Source of the DNA: Schistosoma mansoni
Lineage: Eukaryota > Platyhelminthes > Trematoda > Strigeidida > Schistosomatidae
Direction of reading: 5' to 3'
Length of the DNA: 64,000 nt
Assembly: GCF_000237925.1 (NCBI RefSeq)
Contig: NC_031495.1
Location: forward strand, 50,137,925-50,201,924
Shown: piece by piece, positions 13,129-22,329 of the stretch
How positions within the stretch are numbered: position 1 is the first letter of the stretch
Layout: each line of letters begins with the position of its first letter
The notes under the pieces: generated by a model
Seen by the model: only the letters and a program-made list of their open reading frames with translations
Databases searched by the model: none
Told to the model about the DNA's origin: nothing
Translations under genes and position numbers: made by a program

Positions 13129-13941
13129 TTGACAGTGTATCCCACGAGAGTGGGACGTATGAATGTTAGCTGCCGCCCGAAATGCAAGGAACAAGAGCTA
13201 CTGATTGGTTTGATCTATCGCAGTCCAAGCTGTAAGGTAAATGACGTCCTGCTAAGCAATCTCAACACTTGGTCACGAAGTGGTCGATTTCTAATCCTAG
13301 GGGACTTTAATGCACCCATGGTGGAATGGGGAGATCTGGGGACTGGATCTTCAGATAATTCCTTCGAACAGGAACTAGTTGATGCGGTTATCACATGTGC
13401 CCTAGTGCAACATGTGAAAGAAGCAACTAGGTACGACCCGGGTTCTGCATCATCCTTACTAGATCTTATATTTACTCACTGTGAGGATGACGTAGCGGGG
13501 CTGGATTACATGCCACCCCTAGGCAAAATTGATCATGCAGTTTTAACCTTTGACTTCCATATAACTGTCGACCACGAGCACACGTCAGCTCAATCCAGAC
13601 CCAATGTTTGGAAAGCAAACATACAAGACATCATGCAATCAGTATCATCAGTAGACTGGACAATAGACTCTGAGTCCTCAATCGAAACGGCTTGGGACGT
13701 ATTTCGGAATTTCTGCCTAAAAGTTACAGCCCTCCACATCCCTTGGACTACACCTAGGGGGCCGAGAAACTCCCCACCGTGGTTCAGTAGGGAGGTTCGC
13801 ATCCTTCTCCGTAAAAGAAGGGGAATGTGGGATAGATTTAGGTTAGGGTATATCAGTATCAAAAAGCTCGGAATACCTGTGCCTCGACCCTCCGTAAGTC
13901 CAGAAAGCTGTACGAAGAGAAAATCGTTAAGCAATCCATAG
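13129..13941 (+). pseudogene. CR1-like ORF2, endonuclease domain
   Basis: This is the exonuclease-endonuclease-phosphatase fold of a CR1/Jockey-type ORF2. Visible motifs are LIGLIYRSP, then FLILGDFNAPMVEW (the GDFN metal and nucleophile segment), LLDLIFTH, and the histidine motif KIDHAVLTFDF (the usual SDH/DH position). The frame stays open for 270 codons. It then leaves the ORF2 frame near 13860, where the following segment (KLYEEKIVKQSIECPKR) continues one base out of phase. Confidence 0.85.
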
Positions 13942-13955
13942 AATGTCCCAAACGC

Positions 13956-14906
13956 TTGTATCCGTATATAAACCAAGGGAAAAAAAGAAATGTTGCTTCA
14001 CTATGGGGAGACAGTACTGCCTCATCACTAGTGGAGGACGACTTTGGTAAAGCTCAAGTATTCTCTAAATACTTTAGCAATGTATATACCATAGAAACAC
14101 CCTCCTCACCAGTCCATGAAAATCCCCCCACACAAACACTGGACAGCTTGACCATTAAAGAATTCGATGTCTTTGGTCTGCTAATTAAACTTGACATAGG
14201 TAAATCCACTGGACCCGATGAACTGCATCCTAGGTTACTAAAGGAATTAGCTAACTTAGTTGCGAACCCTTTAAGTGTATGTTTTAATCTATCCGTAACC
14301 CAGGGTCGTCTACCAAAAGACTGGAAGAACGCCACAGTAAGTCCAGTCTTCAAAACAGGTACAAAACATAAGCCTGAGAATTACCGACCAATTAGCCTAA
14401 CTAGTGTGGTTGTTAAAATCTTAGAAAAGATTATTCGGAAGGAGCTGTTAAAGTATCTCGATGAAAACCGGATCCTCTCCGAAAAGCAGCATGGTTTTAG
14501 AACAGGTTACTCTTGTCTCACAAACTTATTAGTCGCTCGTGAAAGGTGGTGCGCTGTTAAGGACCAAAAGTTACCTATAGACGTAGCTTACATCGATTTC
14601 AGCAAAGCTTTCGACAAAGTTCCGCACAACCGGCTGTTATATAAGCTAAGGAATGTTGGGATTGGAGGCAATCTATTGATGTGGAAAAAAGACTTCCTAG
14701 TTGGGCGTCAACAAAGAGTACGGGTGAACTCCAAGTTGTCTAGCTGGGAAAGTGTGATTAGTGGAGTCCCCCAGGGCACAGTTTTTGGGCCAGTGTTATT
14801 CATCTTGTAAGTAAATGACCTCCCTCGTCTACTATCATCATCGGTCTTGCTCTGTGCTGACGATGTCAAGATATGGAGAGTGATAAAAAGTAAGGGTGAT
14901 AGCTTA
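13956..14906 (+). pseudogene. CR1-like ORF2, reverse transcriptase domain (5' part)
   Basis: RT motifs appear in order: WKNATVSPVFKTGTKHKPEN and YRPISLTSV (motifs 1-2), HGFRTGYSC, motif A AYIDFSKAFDKVPHNRL, motif B SGVPQGTVFGPVLFI, then motif C as CADDVKIW. A TAA stop replaces the aromatic residue just before VNDLP, so translation would end at 14810 before the catalytic box. The domain is cut at 14906 by the Gypsy insertion and resumes at 17785. Confidence 0.85.
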
Positions 14907-15236
14907 TGTTATAATCGTAATTGTTGCTATATAAACGACCCAGCGATTCCTATTGCTTAGTATTCTTATACGATGACACTCGACAAAATCCCAAAATCAG
15001 AACACGTTGAACAGGAAAGAAATTGTATTCAAAATAATAATGGTATGTGAACAGCAATCAGCAATCAGCAATCAATAGTTTAAATATCGTTCATATATTT
15101 ATAGTATATGCATAAGAAGCTTATAGATTTTTCTGCAATAATATGCCCGGGCTGATCGGTTTAAAATTAACCAATCAGCGCGCAGCAACACCATCATGCA
15201 TGAAACATGCTTAATCCAATCTATATCCCACTAACA
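14907..15236 (-). repeat. 3' LTR of the 2.9-kb Gypsy-like element
   Basis: This LTR differs from its partner at 17456-17784 by only a handful of substitutions and one length difference, which indicates a young insertion. The ORF stop codon at 15221-15223 lies inside this LTR. Confidence 0.92.
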
Positions 15237-17422
15237 CCTCCCCCTTGAGCAGATTCGTAGGATCTGGTGTTAGGGTCCAACTGCAACCGCTTTACTGGTT
15301 TGCGCTTCCGATTAGTCCATCTTCTAGGTAATAAGGACGTTGTATCATCCTTCATTTGCACCTTGACTGTCCTGTCTGTTTCAGGTGTTTTGATCTCAAA
15401 GGTGTCTAGCAGAACATCAAGAGGTAATCTATGCTGCGTTTCGTTGTTGGAGATCGAGGTTGATTTCAGTTGGTTAGCGTGACGCACCCAGATTTCTGAA
15501 CCAACGGACACCTCGTTAACCACATTTCCTTTCTTATGCACGATCCGACCAGCTATCCATGTAGGATGTTTTCCTCGATAGTCCATAGTAAGTACCTTTT
15601 GACCCACACTGAACAATCGTTTTTGTGCCCCATGATGACTATTGTACTGTTTCTCCATCATCACGTCTCGTTGCGGCTTAAGAGCTGGAGTCGGACGAAT
15701 GCTGTCAAAATGTGTACGTATTTTTCTGCCAAGTAACGCTTCCGCTGGGGAGACCCCATTTGTTGTCTGAGGGTTCGGTGTCGAACGGTGTATAAACAAG
15801 AACCTCTCTAAGATCTCTTCGGTGTCCCCCTCCCCTCTTGATTTTTTTAGAGCATTTTTGAACGTACCAACAAAACGTTCTACCTGGCCATTCGATTGCG
15901 GATGGAATGGAGGTGTTCGGATGTGCCTGATTCCGTTCTGCTGACAAAATTCTGAAAAGTCTTTTTTGACTTCATCTGACAACACTGGAGTGTTTCGAAT
16001 TGCCGCTGCTGCTACACTCCGTATTTCTGGAACCTTTTTACCTGTCTTTTTTGCATATGAGGTGGTGTCTAATGATGGACACGACACGTTACACACGCTG
16101 TTAATGGGTATATCCATTAATCCAAGCTTTTCTAACATATCTAGACCAAGTAGATCAAGGTTTGGTCGTTCTGTTAGATAGCATACTCCTTTACAGCTAT
16201 TTCCATTGAAGGAAAATTCACATTGTAATTCACCAACTAGCTTCAGTACACCTCCAGATACGTTTTTAGTCGTTTTCTTGGATGGCTTCATTGGCGGTTT
16301 TCCCAGCAAGTTATAAGTCTCTCTAGACACTAGAGTAATATCGGATGCTGTGTCAATTTGAAGACGAACCGCTACACTATTAATCTGGATCGTAACATAC
16401 TTTCTCCGAATGTCATAGTCTGTTTGAAAGGCTGCTACCAGAGAAAGTGATTTCGATTCGGCTGCCTTTATGTGTCGGGGACTTTTGTGCGCCTTCAATG
16501 GCTGGCACGTACGATTTGGAGGACAATGACCTTCTTTATGCCCACGTTTGTTACACATCTGACATTTATGTTTCTTGAATGGGCAGAATCGTACATAATG
16601 CCAATCACCACATAACCAACATGCAGTCGTTGGTTTGCTACTACTTGTTTTCGGTTTCTGAACTTTTAACCTCGTAATAGCATTGACACTACTGCAGGTT
16701 AAATTAGGATTTACCTGTTCAATCAACTGATTGTCGTGTCTGATGTTCTGTAGCCGCTTACACTCATCTGTTAACGTTCTGAGTGTGATGTTAGGATCTT
16801 GATCCAAACGAGTTAGAAGTCTGGTTCTAATCTCAGCATCTTGTGGTGACTGGAGAGCTTTGATGAATATAAGACATTTAAATTGATCTTCTGTCAACGA
16901 GCGTAACTTGAACTTTTCACATTCTCTGTTGACGATGTCTGCTAGAACACCATATTCATCGGCTTCTCGTTTCACCAAATTAAGACACTGGTAGCGAATA
17001 CTAAACAATGAGGAAGATTCACCGAATATTTCTGACAGCTGAGATACTGTCTCCTCGAAACTGAGCTCTCGAGGTAACTTTGGTAATATATGATCAGCAT
17101 AGCGTGCATGTTCATGACTTCCCAACTTGCGCATCAACAGTCGAGTCTTCCATGCGTCGTCTTGATTACAGAACTCTATTCTAAATGTGTCTTCCCAACG
17201 CTTGAACCACGTGAGAAATGTATCGCCACATTCGGGGTCATAACAGAATTCTGGGATGCTGCTGGCAACTGCATCACAAGAAGAAGTACTTGTAGTAGCA
17301 TGTGAACTCGAGTAGTGTATGTTAAGCTGTTGCGTCAGAGTTTCTAACAGGCGCATTTGTGCGTCAAGTTGTGCTTGCTGTTGCTGTAGTATTCGGCTGA
17401 GCTGGTCATCTGATATAGGCAT
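15221..17422 (-). CDS. Gag-protease-truncated integrase fusion protein, 733 codons
   Basis: The first ATG of the frame is at 17422; codons upstream overlap the primer-binding site. Positions below are counted from codon 17455. A capsid-like gag spans about residues 12-260. Two zinc knuckles follow at about 279-311 (CWLCGDWHYVRFC, then CQMCNKRGHKEGHC). An aspartic protease has its active-site LQIDTASD near 368. After the protease the frame runs straight, at about residue 475-495 (near 16,000), into the C-terminal half of an integrase core. That half has HPQSNGQVERFVGTFK with the catalytic Glu, and then a C-terminal basic tail. The reverse transcriptase, RNase H, the integrase zinc-binding region and both integrase catalytic Asp are missing, yet the frame has no stop. 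The likely role is as a parasite of a full-length relative, with only the Gag functional. Confidence 0.88.
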   Translation of the reverse strand: MPISDDQLSRILQQQQAQLDAQMRLLETLTQQLNIHYSSSHATTSTSSCDAVASSIPEFCYDPECGDTFLTWFKRWEDTFRIEFCNQDDAWKTRLLMRKLGSHEHARYADHILPKLPRELSFEETVSQLSEIFGESSSLFSIRYQCLNLVKREADEYGVLADIVNRECEKFKLRSLTEDQFKCLIFIKALQSPQDAEIRTRLLTRLDQDPNITLRTLTDECKRLQNIRHDNQLIEQVNPNLTCSSVNAITRLKVQKPKTSSSKPTTACWLCGDWHYVRFCPFKKHKCQMCNKRGHKEGHCPPNRTCQPLKAHKSPRHIKAAESKSLSLVAAFQTDYDIRRKYVTIQINSVAVRLQIDTASDITLVSRETYNLLGKPPMKPSKKTTKNVSGGVLKLVGELQCEFSFNGNSCKGVCYLTERPNLDLLGLDMLEKLGLMDIPINSVCNVSCPSLDTTSYAKKTGKKVPEIRSVAAAAIRNTPVLSDEVKKDFSEFCQQNGIRHIRTPPFHPQSNGQVERFVGTFKNALKKSRGEGDTEEILERFLFIHRSTPNPQTTNGVSPAEALLGRKIRTHFDSIRPTPALKPQRDVMMEKQYNSHHGAQKRLFSVGQKVLTMDYRGKHPTWIAGRIVHKKGNVVNEVSVGSEIWVRHANQLKSTSISNNETQHRLPLDVLLDTFEIKTPETDRTVKVQMKDDTTSLLPRRWTNRKRKPVKRLQLDPNTRSYESAQGGGVSGI
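15237..15247 (-). promoter_or_regulatory. Polypurine tract of the 2.9-kb Gypsy-like element
   Basis: On the minus strand CAAGGGGGAGG abuts the TGTTA start of the 3' LTR, as expected for the plus-strand DNA primer. Confidence 0.8.
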
Positions 17423-17443
17423 TTTGAATGAATTTTCCTTTTT

Positions 17444-17454
17444 CCCCGTCGCCA
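17444..17454 (-). promoter_or_regulatory. tRNA primer-binding site of the 2.9-kb Gypsy-like element
   Basis: On the minus strand TGGCGACGGGG begins one base after the 5' LTR. It starts with TGG, the complement of a tRNA CCA end. I cannot assign the tRNA from the sequence. Confidence 0.75.
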
Positions 17455-17455
17455 C

Positions 17456-17784
17456 TGTTATATTTGTATTGTTGCTATATAAACGACCCAGCGATTCCTA
17501 TTGCTTAGTATTCTTATACGATGACACTCGACAAAATCCCAAAATCAGAACACGTTGAACAGGAAAGAAATTGTATTCAAAATAATAATGGTATGTGAAC
17601 AGCAATCAGCAATCAGCAATCAATAGTTTAAATATCGTTCATATATTTATAGTATATACATAAGAAGCTTATAGATTTTTCTGCAATAATATGCCCGGGC
17701 TGATCGGTTTAAAATTAACCAATCAGCGCGCAGCAACACCATCATTCATAAAACATGCTTAATCCAATCTATATCCCACTAACA
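17456..17784 (-). repeat. 5' LTR of the 2.9-kb Gypsy-like element
   Basis: Pairs with 14907-15236. A related solo copy is at 22474-22787. The internal triplet 'agcaatc' repeats are present in both LTRs of this element but reduced in the solo copy. Confidence 0.92.
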
Positions 17785-18032
17785 GCTTAGAACTCCAAAA
17801 CGACCTGGAGAAATTATCCGAATGGTCCCAAACCTGGAAATTGCCGATAAATACTTCCAAGTCTATTGTTATGCTTATTGGCCATCAGGGTACAGATACA
17901 TACACTATGAATAACACTGAGCTACCTATTGTCCAGGCACTTAATGACTTAGAAGTAATCGTTAGTCAAGACTTAAAGACTACTGCACACTGCCGTGCAA
18001 TAGCCGCCAAGGGTTTTAGAACTCTATGGTCC
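17785..18032 (+). pseudogene. CR1-like ORF2, RT continuation after the Gypsy insertion
   Basis: The ORF2 frame resumes exactly at the duplicated GCTTA with LQNDLEKLSEWSQTWKLP and INTSKSIVM, the conserved thumb-side segment after motif C. It ends at GFRTLWS, where the solo LTR begins. Confidence 0.85.
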
Positions 18033-18359
18033 TGTAGCTGTAAATAATTCTTTAAAATCAATAGCTCATTAAGTGTTCGACATTGGATGCTGACCACGTT
18101 GTTTAAGTGGACTTGTTTAACTGAAGGCTTTCTGTCATGCATCCGTACCAGATCACGTTTCGACTCGGCGTGGGACACAGCTCCTACGTTCACTAGCTAG
18201 CTAAGAACAAACGCCTCTCGATATATTGGTAACGTATCAAATATATCTTTCCTACCTCTTCTCGTCTGACTTTTGATTTCTATTGGGCGGAAGAAGTTTC
18301 GAATATAGAAGGTGCTACTGGTCGCTAGTTGTCAAACTGGAATACCAGTCGTATCCTCA
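18033..18359 (+). repeat. Solo LTR, 325-bp family (327 bp)
   Basis: Starts TGTAGCTG and ends CCTCA. The flanks GTCC and ATCC are a 4-bp target duplication with one substitution. Without the insert the host ORF reads LWSIHRAFSHLD, as expected for CR1-type RT. The family matches 31987-32311 and 33953-34277. Confidence 0.85.
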
Positions 18360-18872
18360 ATCCATACACAGGGCTTTTAGTCATCTTGACGTTAAAACGT
18401 TTCTGACTTTGTATACAGTGTTCGTACGTCCTAAACTTGAGTACTGCATACAAGCGGCTTACTCCTGCTTGAAAAAGACAGTGAACTCTTGGAAAGGGTT
18501 CAGAGAACAGCAACTAAACTGACTCCCGGAGTAGCGAAGCTCCCGTATGCTACTAGACTGACCAAACTAAACCTATTCCCGCTGTCATATCGAAGAATCA
18601 GGGGCGACTTGATTACAGTTTTCAAATTGTTTAATGATTAATTTGCACCTGATATGCCCTCATTTTTCTTGTCTCCCAAAACAGAAAATTTACGAGGACA
18701 CTCCAAAAAAGTTCACAAGCCCAGAACAAATTACTTGTCAGCTGACTATCGACTTTCCCATCGAATCATCAATGAGTTGAATTCATTACCTCAGCATGTG
18801 GTTGAGGCTCCGTCCGTCGACTCTTTCAAAAGAAAGCTGGATCAGCTGAGAGACCATCATTGCCAGGACTAA
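18360..18872 (+). pseudogene. CR1-like ORF2, C-terminal region
   Basis: Contains FVRPKLEYC and, near the end, SLPQHVVEAPSVDSFKRKLD, both typical of the C-terminal part of CR1/Jockey ORF2. Several frame changes lie between 18480 and 18660. The stop at 18870-18872 gives the ORF2 end. Confidence 0.8.
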
Positions 18873-18880
18873 CACAGGCC

Positions 18881-19180
18881 AGCAAGCCTCCTGTCCTTTC
18901 CGAACCGAAACTGATACTTTACCCTTAGATTTGGACCATGCTTCTCTAATTATTGAGCTAGCATTTAGTGAACAACCGGCTGTTTTAGCATACTCCTGCA
19001 TGGCTGTTTTGTTTGCTCTCTGCATATTCATGTGTGCTGTAACTTCACTGTAGATTATTTCACAAGTCTCAAAGCCTCTCAAGGTCGCGGAGGCAAGTTT
19101 GACTATCCCAGACTTTCCGTATTCGTTAAGATTGTAATTTGTAGACGACATTTGAGCGACGCTAAACCTACCTAGAGAAT
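18881..19180 (-). other. Unassigned segment with a short open frame
   Basis: Between the CR1-like 3' end and the TIR element, the minus strand has an open frame from an ATG at 19151. It reads MSSTNYNLNEYGKSG and then a polar helical stretch (NMQRANKTAMQEYAKTAG), before running into the CR1 tail. I do not recognise it. It may be an exon fragment of a host gene or unclassified repeat DNA. Confidence 0.3.
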
Positions 19181-19345
19181 CCCAAACAACCAATAAAGGG
19201 GAAATAAAGCGGAATGTGCATTGGAAAATAAGTCGTAAATAAAGGGGAAATGCACCAAAATGTCTGCTTTTTCGCCTGTCCGGGGGAAATAAAGCGTAAT
19301 TTCCCCTTTCTGTCGCTCTGTTTTTCAAATGTCGCTAAATTACCG

Positions 19346-19540
19346 ATTTCTCCCCTAAATATCCGACGAATAACCGACTTTTCCCCTAAATATCCGACGA
19401 ATAGCCGACTTTTCCCCTAAATATCCGACGAATAACCGACTTTTCCCCTAAATATCCGACGAATAACCGACTTTTCCCCTAAATAACCGACGAATAGCCG
19501 ACTTTTCCCCTAAATATCCGACGAATAGCCGACTTCTACC
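19346..19540. repeat. Tandem array, six 31-bp units
   Basis: The 'cccctaaatatccgac' block recurs at 19352, 19383, 19414, 19445, 19476 and 19507, exactly 31 bp apart, with few substitutions. Degenerate related blocks (cccccaaat, ccctcaaat) occur near the opposite end at 20900-20980. It lies just inside the left TIR, so it is probably a set of subterminal protein-binding repeats. Confidence 0.9.
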
Positions 19541-20013
19541 TTCAATATCCGCTACATTCACTGCTTTTCCACTACATACACACTAATGCATTTACCGCTA
19601 CCGCCTCCTGTGTTCGCTTTCATTCCCACAACACAGCACACGAATAATGTAAAGTACGTAAAATATGGTATAATTTCCAAATTTTTATTGAAAACAAAAA
19701 CTTCAATGTACAAAGTAATGAGCAGTTGGCAGATGGTAGAGTATCAATGCTCCATAGGTAATTGTCATTGTCACGGACCAGGCATTTCACGTATTCTTTA
19801 TTTCCACCAGGCCTGTTGTACTATGGAAAGTCAAACAATTCTTGTGAATTCTAAAATGTGATAAAGAAAAACGTTATTGAATCTAGGAAACTTGTTTTGC
19901 ACAACAAGGTACTTGGAGCTGGACTTACGGTTATATCCTTGATTACGAAAGACTGTTCCTATAGATAATGCAAAAACAGTAATCACTTTAAAGCCGTACA
20001 TACGTGTTCCTTG

Positions 20014-20691
20014 TTACGTCGATGACGCTTCTGGACTTTGTCTCTCATGTCGTGGAAATAACGTTCTCAAGATACTTCTAATGCTCGTTGGCAAGTCTGG
20101 TACGATAATGCGAAATTCATTCAGAACCCTGTCTGCATCCCGGATACTGAGATAGGTGGATGTCATTAAATTCATTAATATCCTGTTAATCTTCTCTTTG
20201 CGACTCAAAGGCTTTTGACAGGGCAAATCGACGGTAGAACATTCTATAATAAATTTATTAGCGTATGAACTTCAAACACGTACCATTATCTTACGGAAGC
20301 CTTTCATTGGTACAGCTTGTGGAAGGTAATACAGTTGAAGGAATCTCATGACAGTTACTTTCTCTGTCAACTGACATAGTTTATACATATATAGTTGTTA
20401 AAGTCAGTTACCTGTAGTTGTGCTTTCATTAGCAAAGTTACTTAACGAAAGCAAGTCATGTCTCCTCAGAAAATCAGTACGTAATTTATTCCAACGTCTG
20501 TTATAAGTAGATCTATGACATCCGAGGACTCTTGACAAGTTCACGGTTGCCCTACGTCTACGAGCTCTTTCACTGACTTGGCTTAAACTGATGTTATTAG
20601 ACTAACAACATAAACAGTTAGAAGGAACTAAATAGAAGGAACACGTCACTCACTTGCATCGTGTAAGTAATTTGTGATGGCGGCCAACCAT
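20014..20691 (-). CDS. Three-exon gene inside the TIR element, 147 aa, unknown function
   Basis: Exons: 20691-20654 (ATG start, 12 codons plus 2 nt), 20587-20412, and 20243-20014 with stop. Donors GTGAGT and GTAACT and acceptors CATCAG and TTATAG are all GT-AG, and the phases agree at both junctions (2 then 1). The N-terminal half is strongly basic (ERARRRRATVNLSRVLG) and continues CHRSTYNRRWNKLRTD, which looks like a helix-turn-helix DNA-binding segment. The C-terminal half contains PLSRKEKINRILMNL and ends in a polar tail. No DDE/D signature or zinc finger is visible. A DNA-binding protein of the element is an inference from composition and context only. Confidence 0.55.
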
Positions 20692-21052
20692 GTCGGAACA
20701 CCTTAGCTAAACAACAGAGAAAGTAAGTACAAACGCATCACACACAAAAGCCTGTGTCCGTATTTTATTGCATGAGTAATAATGATGATGTTCATAAATT
20801 TAATGTAATAATTCGTTATTTTTGACATACTCAGCAAAATGTTGTTCCTTATTGCGGTTCATTCAAATGTTATACGTTACGACAAATTGTCTACAAATAT
20901 CCCCCAAATATACGACGTAAGGGGGAAAAAGCGACTTTTCCCTCAAATAACCGACGTGCAGGCGAAAAAGCGACATTTCCCCTTTATTTACGCTTTCGTC
21001 CGCTTTATTTCCCCTTTGTTCGCCTTTATTTCCCCTTTATTGGTTGTTTGGG

Positions 21053-21423
21053 ATATCCACCTACTAAATAGGATTGAATGACGATCATTAACCAGTGCGA
21101 TGAATTAGAATTATGATTTATAGTTAAAAGTTAGGGTTTAAACCCTAAGTCTAATTCATCACGAACTATAGTTATAGCCAAAACGCTATTTAGCCGAGTG
21201 GATGACTGAGTTTCGCGCCAAAATCCAAGACCTGTTATCTTACGTTTGATTGGTTCGTCCATAAATTACGGTCTCGCGCCTTGTTGTTATATATCTTTGG
21301 AACCATGTTAATTATTTCAGGCAATTCGCTTGTTCCTACAGAAACTCATCATGATAAGTCCTCACAAAGACATATGCCAATAAACTATTTTCCCCACCAA
21401 ACCTACGTCCACTTCTCGCTAAA
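21053..21423. other. Non-coding stretch with palindromes
   Basis: No gene. It contains the nested inverted repeat listed at 21099-21160. Confidence 0.5.
21099..21160. repeat. Nested palindrome with head-to-head telomere-like motif
   Basis: Outer 11-bp arms (GATGAATTAGA at 21099-21109 and its complement at 21150-21160) enclose a perfect 18-bp palindrome TTAGGGTTTAAACCCTAA at 21131-21148. Confidence 0.85.
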
Positions 21424-21687
21424 ATGTGTGCCAAAAAGGGTTATTTTCCTGATAAACACGCAAAATCTGGTTTTCTCGCAAGTCTACTGTTCAACCTAAC
21501 TTTACACAATCTTCAATCTTGTGGAAACTTCGAGGTGTTCTGCAAAGTGTGGGCAAATAATGGGGGAGACTCTGAATTTCCTGAAGCGTTTTTGCGATTC
21601 CCTCAGGATAACGTGAAGCTTCTGGCAAAAAGCCCAGACCAGGGGGAATTTTATAGTTTTGTGCCATGCCCTCAAAGTTTTCTATAG
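21424..21687 (+). CDS. Hypothetical open frame, 87 codons
   Basis: An ATG-initiated frame with a protein-like composition: MCAKKGYFPDKHAKSG at the start, a hydrophobic LLFNLTLHNL stretch, and acidic/aromatic residues later (GEFYSFVPCPQSFL). No family is recognised, no splice partners were found, and the flanks are repeats. It could be an exon of an unannotated gene or chance. Confidence 0.25.
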   Translation: MCAKKGYFPDKHAKSGFLASLLFNLTLHNLQSCGNFEVFCKVWANNGGDSEFPEAFLRFPQDNVKLLAKSPDQGEFYSFVPCPQSFL

Positions 21688-22329
21688 TGGCTTCCCCAAG
21701 ATGATTAAAATTCTCAATAAAGAGAGATAGGGTCTACTACCTACTAAATATCTTCGACCTTTACACACAGTCAATAAGATTCGTAATAATGGTTTGTGCA
21801 TGAAGAAACGTTTATTCACATGAATTCCAATCACAGTTATTAAAAGTATTCACACCAAGGTACTAGTCGAAGATCATCGACTCTGTAACTGACAGATATC
21901 AGTATCCCTAATCGGAATCTGAAAATAGGGAAAAGTTAGGATTTTACGCAAGCTTTACTAAACGTACGTAGTTACTAGGAATGTCTCACTTGAAATGTAG
22001 TACTGATCCTTGAAAACTAGCCAGCTACATCCCATTTTACTTCAACGCACCAAATCCATGTAAAAATGTCGATGTATTTGAAAGGAACATCTCAATAAAA
22101 AAACGATTAGTATGATCATTCAGTCAGTCACAACGTAGAACTTCGTAGTAAGTACATCAGTTAGAGTTGCCATACCACATTAGCACAGAGATCCAGTTGT
22201 CGATTTAAATCCCATAGTGGTAAAAGTAGTAAGAGTATTAGCAGTACTCCGAAAGATTAGGGTTTGAAGATGTTATTGAAGGAGTATAATTTAGTGAAAT
22301 GAATTCGAAAAGAGAAAACGATAGAGACA
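21688..22329. other. Unassigned sequence
   Basis: No exon or named repeat was recognised. Confidence 0.4.

Larger units (their letters stand above)
14907..17784 (-). mobile_element. Non-autonomous Gypsy-like LTR element (RT deleted)
   Basis: Two nearly identical LTRs, 14907-15236 (330 bp) and 17456-17784 (329 bp), start TGTTA and end TAACA in both orientations. They flank a single long minus-strand ORF. The 5-bp target duplication GCTTA is perfect (14902-14906 and 17785-17789). A primer-binding site and a polypurine tract lie directly against the correct LTRs. Its total length of 2.9 kb is about half that of a complete Gypsy element. The insertion splits the RT of the CR1-like element. Confidence 0.93.
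13085..18880 (+). mobile_element. CR1-like non-LTR retrotransposon (copy C), split by two LTR insertions
   Basis: Endonuclease and reverse transcriptase segments run along the plus strand. The Gypsy element 14907-17784 (5-bp duplication GCTTA) and the solo LTR 18033-18359 (4-bp duplication GTCC/ATCC) interrupt them. Removing both insertions restores the element's reading frame across each junction exactly. It carries its own damage: a frame change near 13860 in an A-rich tract and a stop codon in the motif just before the catalytic CADD box. The 3' end is near 18880, in the untranslated part after the ORF2 stop. Confidence 0.85.
19181..21052 (-). mobile_element. TIR-bounded DNA element of unknown family with a spliced gene
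   Basis: The ends are inverted repeats. The first 29 bp, beginning CCCAAACAACCAATAAAG, are identical at 19181-19209 and, inverted, at 21024-21052. Both ends are flanked by AT (19179-19180 and 21053-21054), which may be a 2-bp target duplication or part of the TIR. Subterminal regions on both sides repeat 'ggggaaataaa'-type blocks, and the left side has a 31-bp tandem array. A phase-consistent three-exon gene lies inside on the minus strand. No RNase H-like transposase core is evident in its 1.87 kb. It may be non-autonomous, or a type I do not know. Confidence 0.75.

Noticed and set aside
15267-17558. Several plus-strand frames of 66-79 codons
   Set aside because: They are shadows of the minus-strand Gag-protease-integrase ORF or its LTR.
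19346-19540. CRISPR-like array
   Set aside because: Units of 31 bp abut with no unique spacers, in a eukaryotic transposon-like context; it is an ordinary tandem repeat.
19586-19861. Plus-strand 91-codon frame inside the TIR element
   Set aside because: No motif, and the three-exon minus-strand gene with agreeing phases is the better interpretation of the element.
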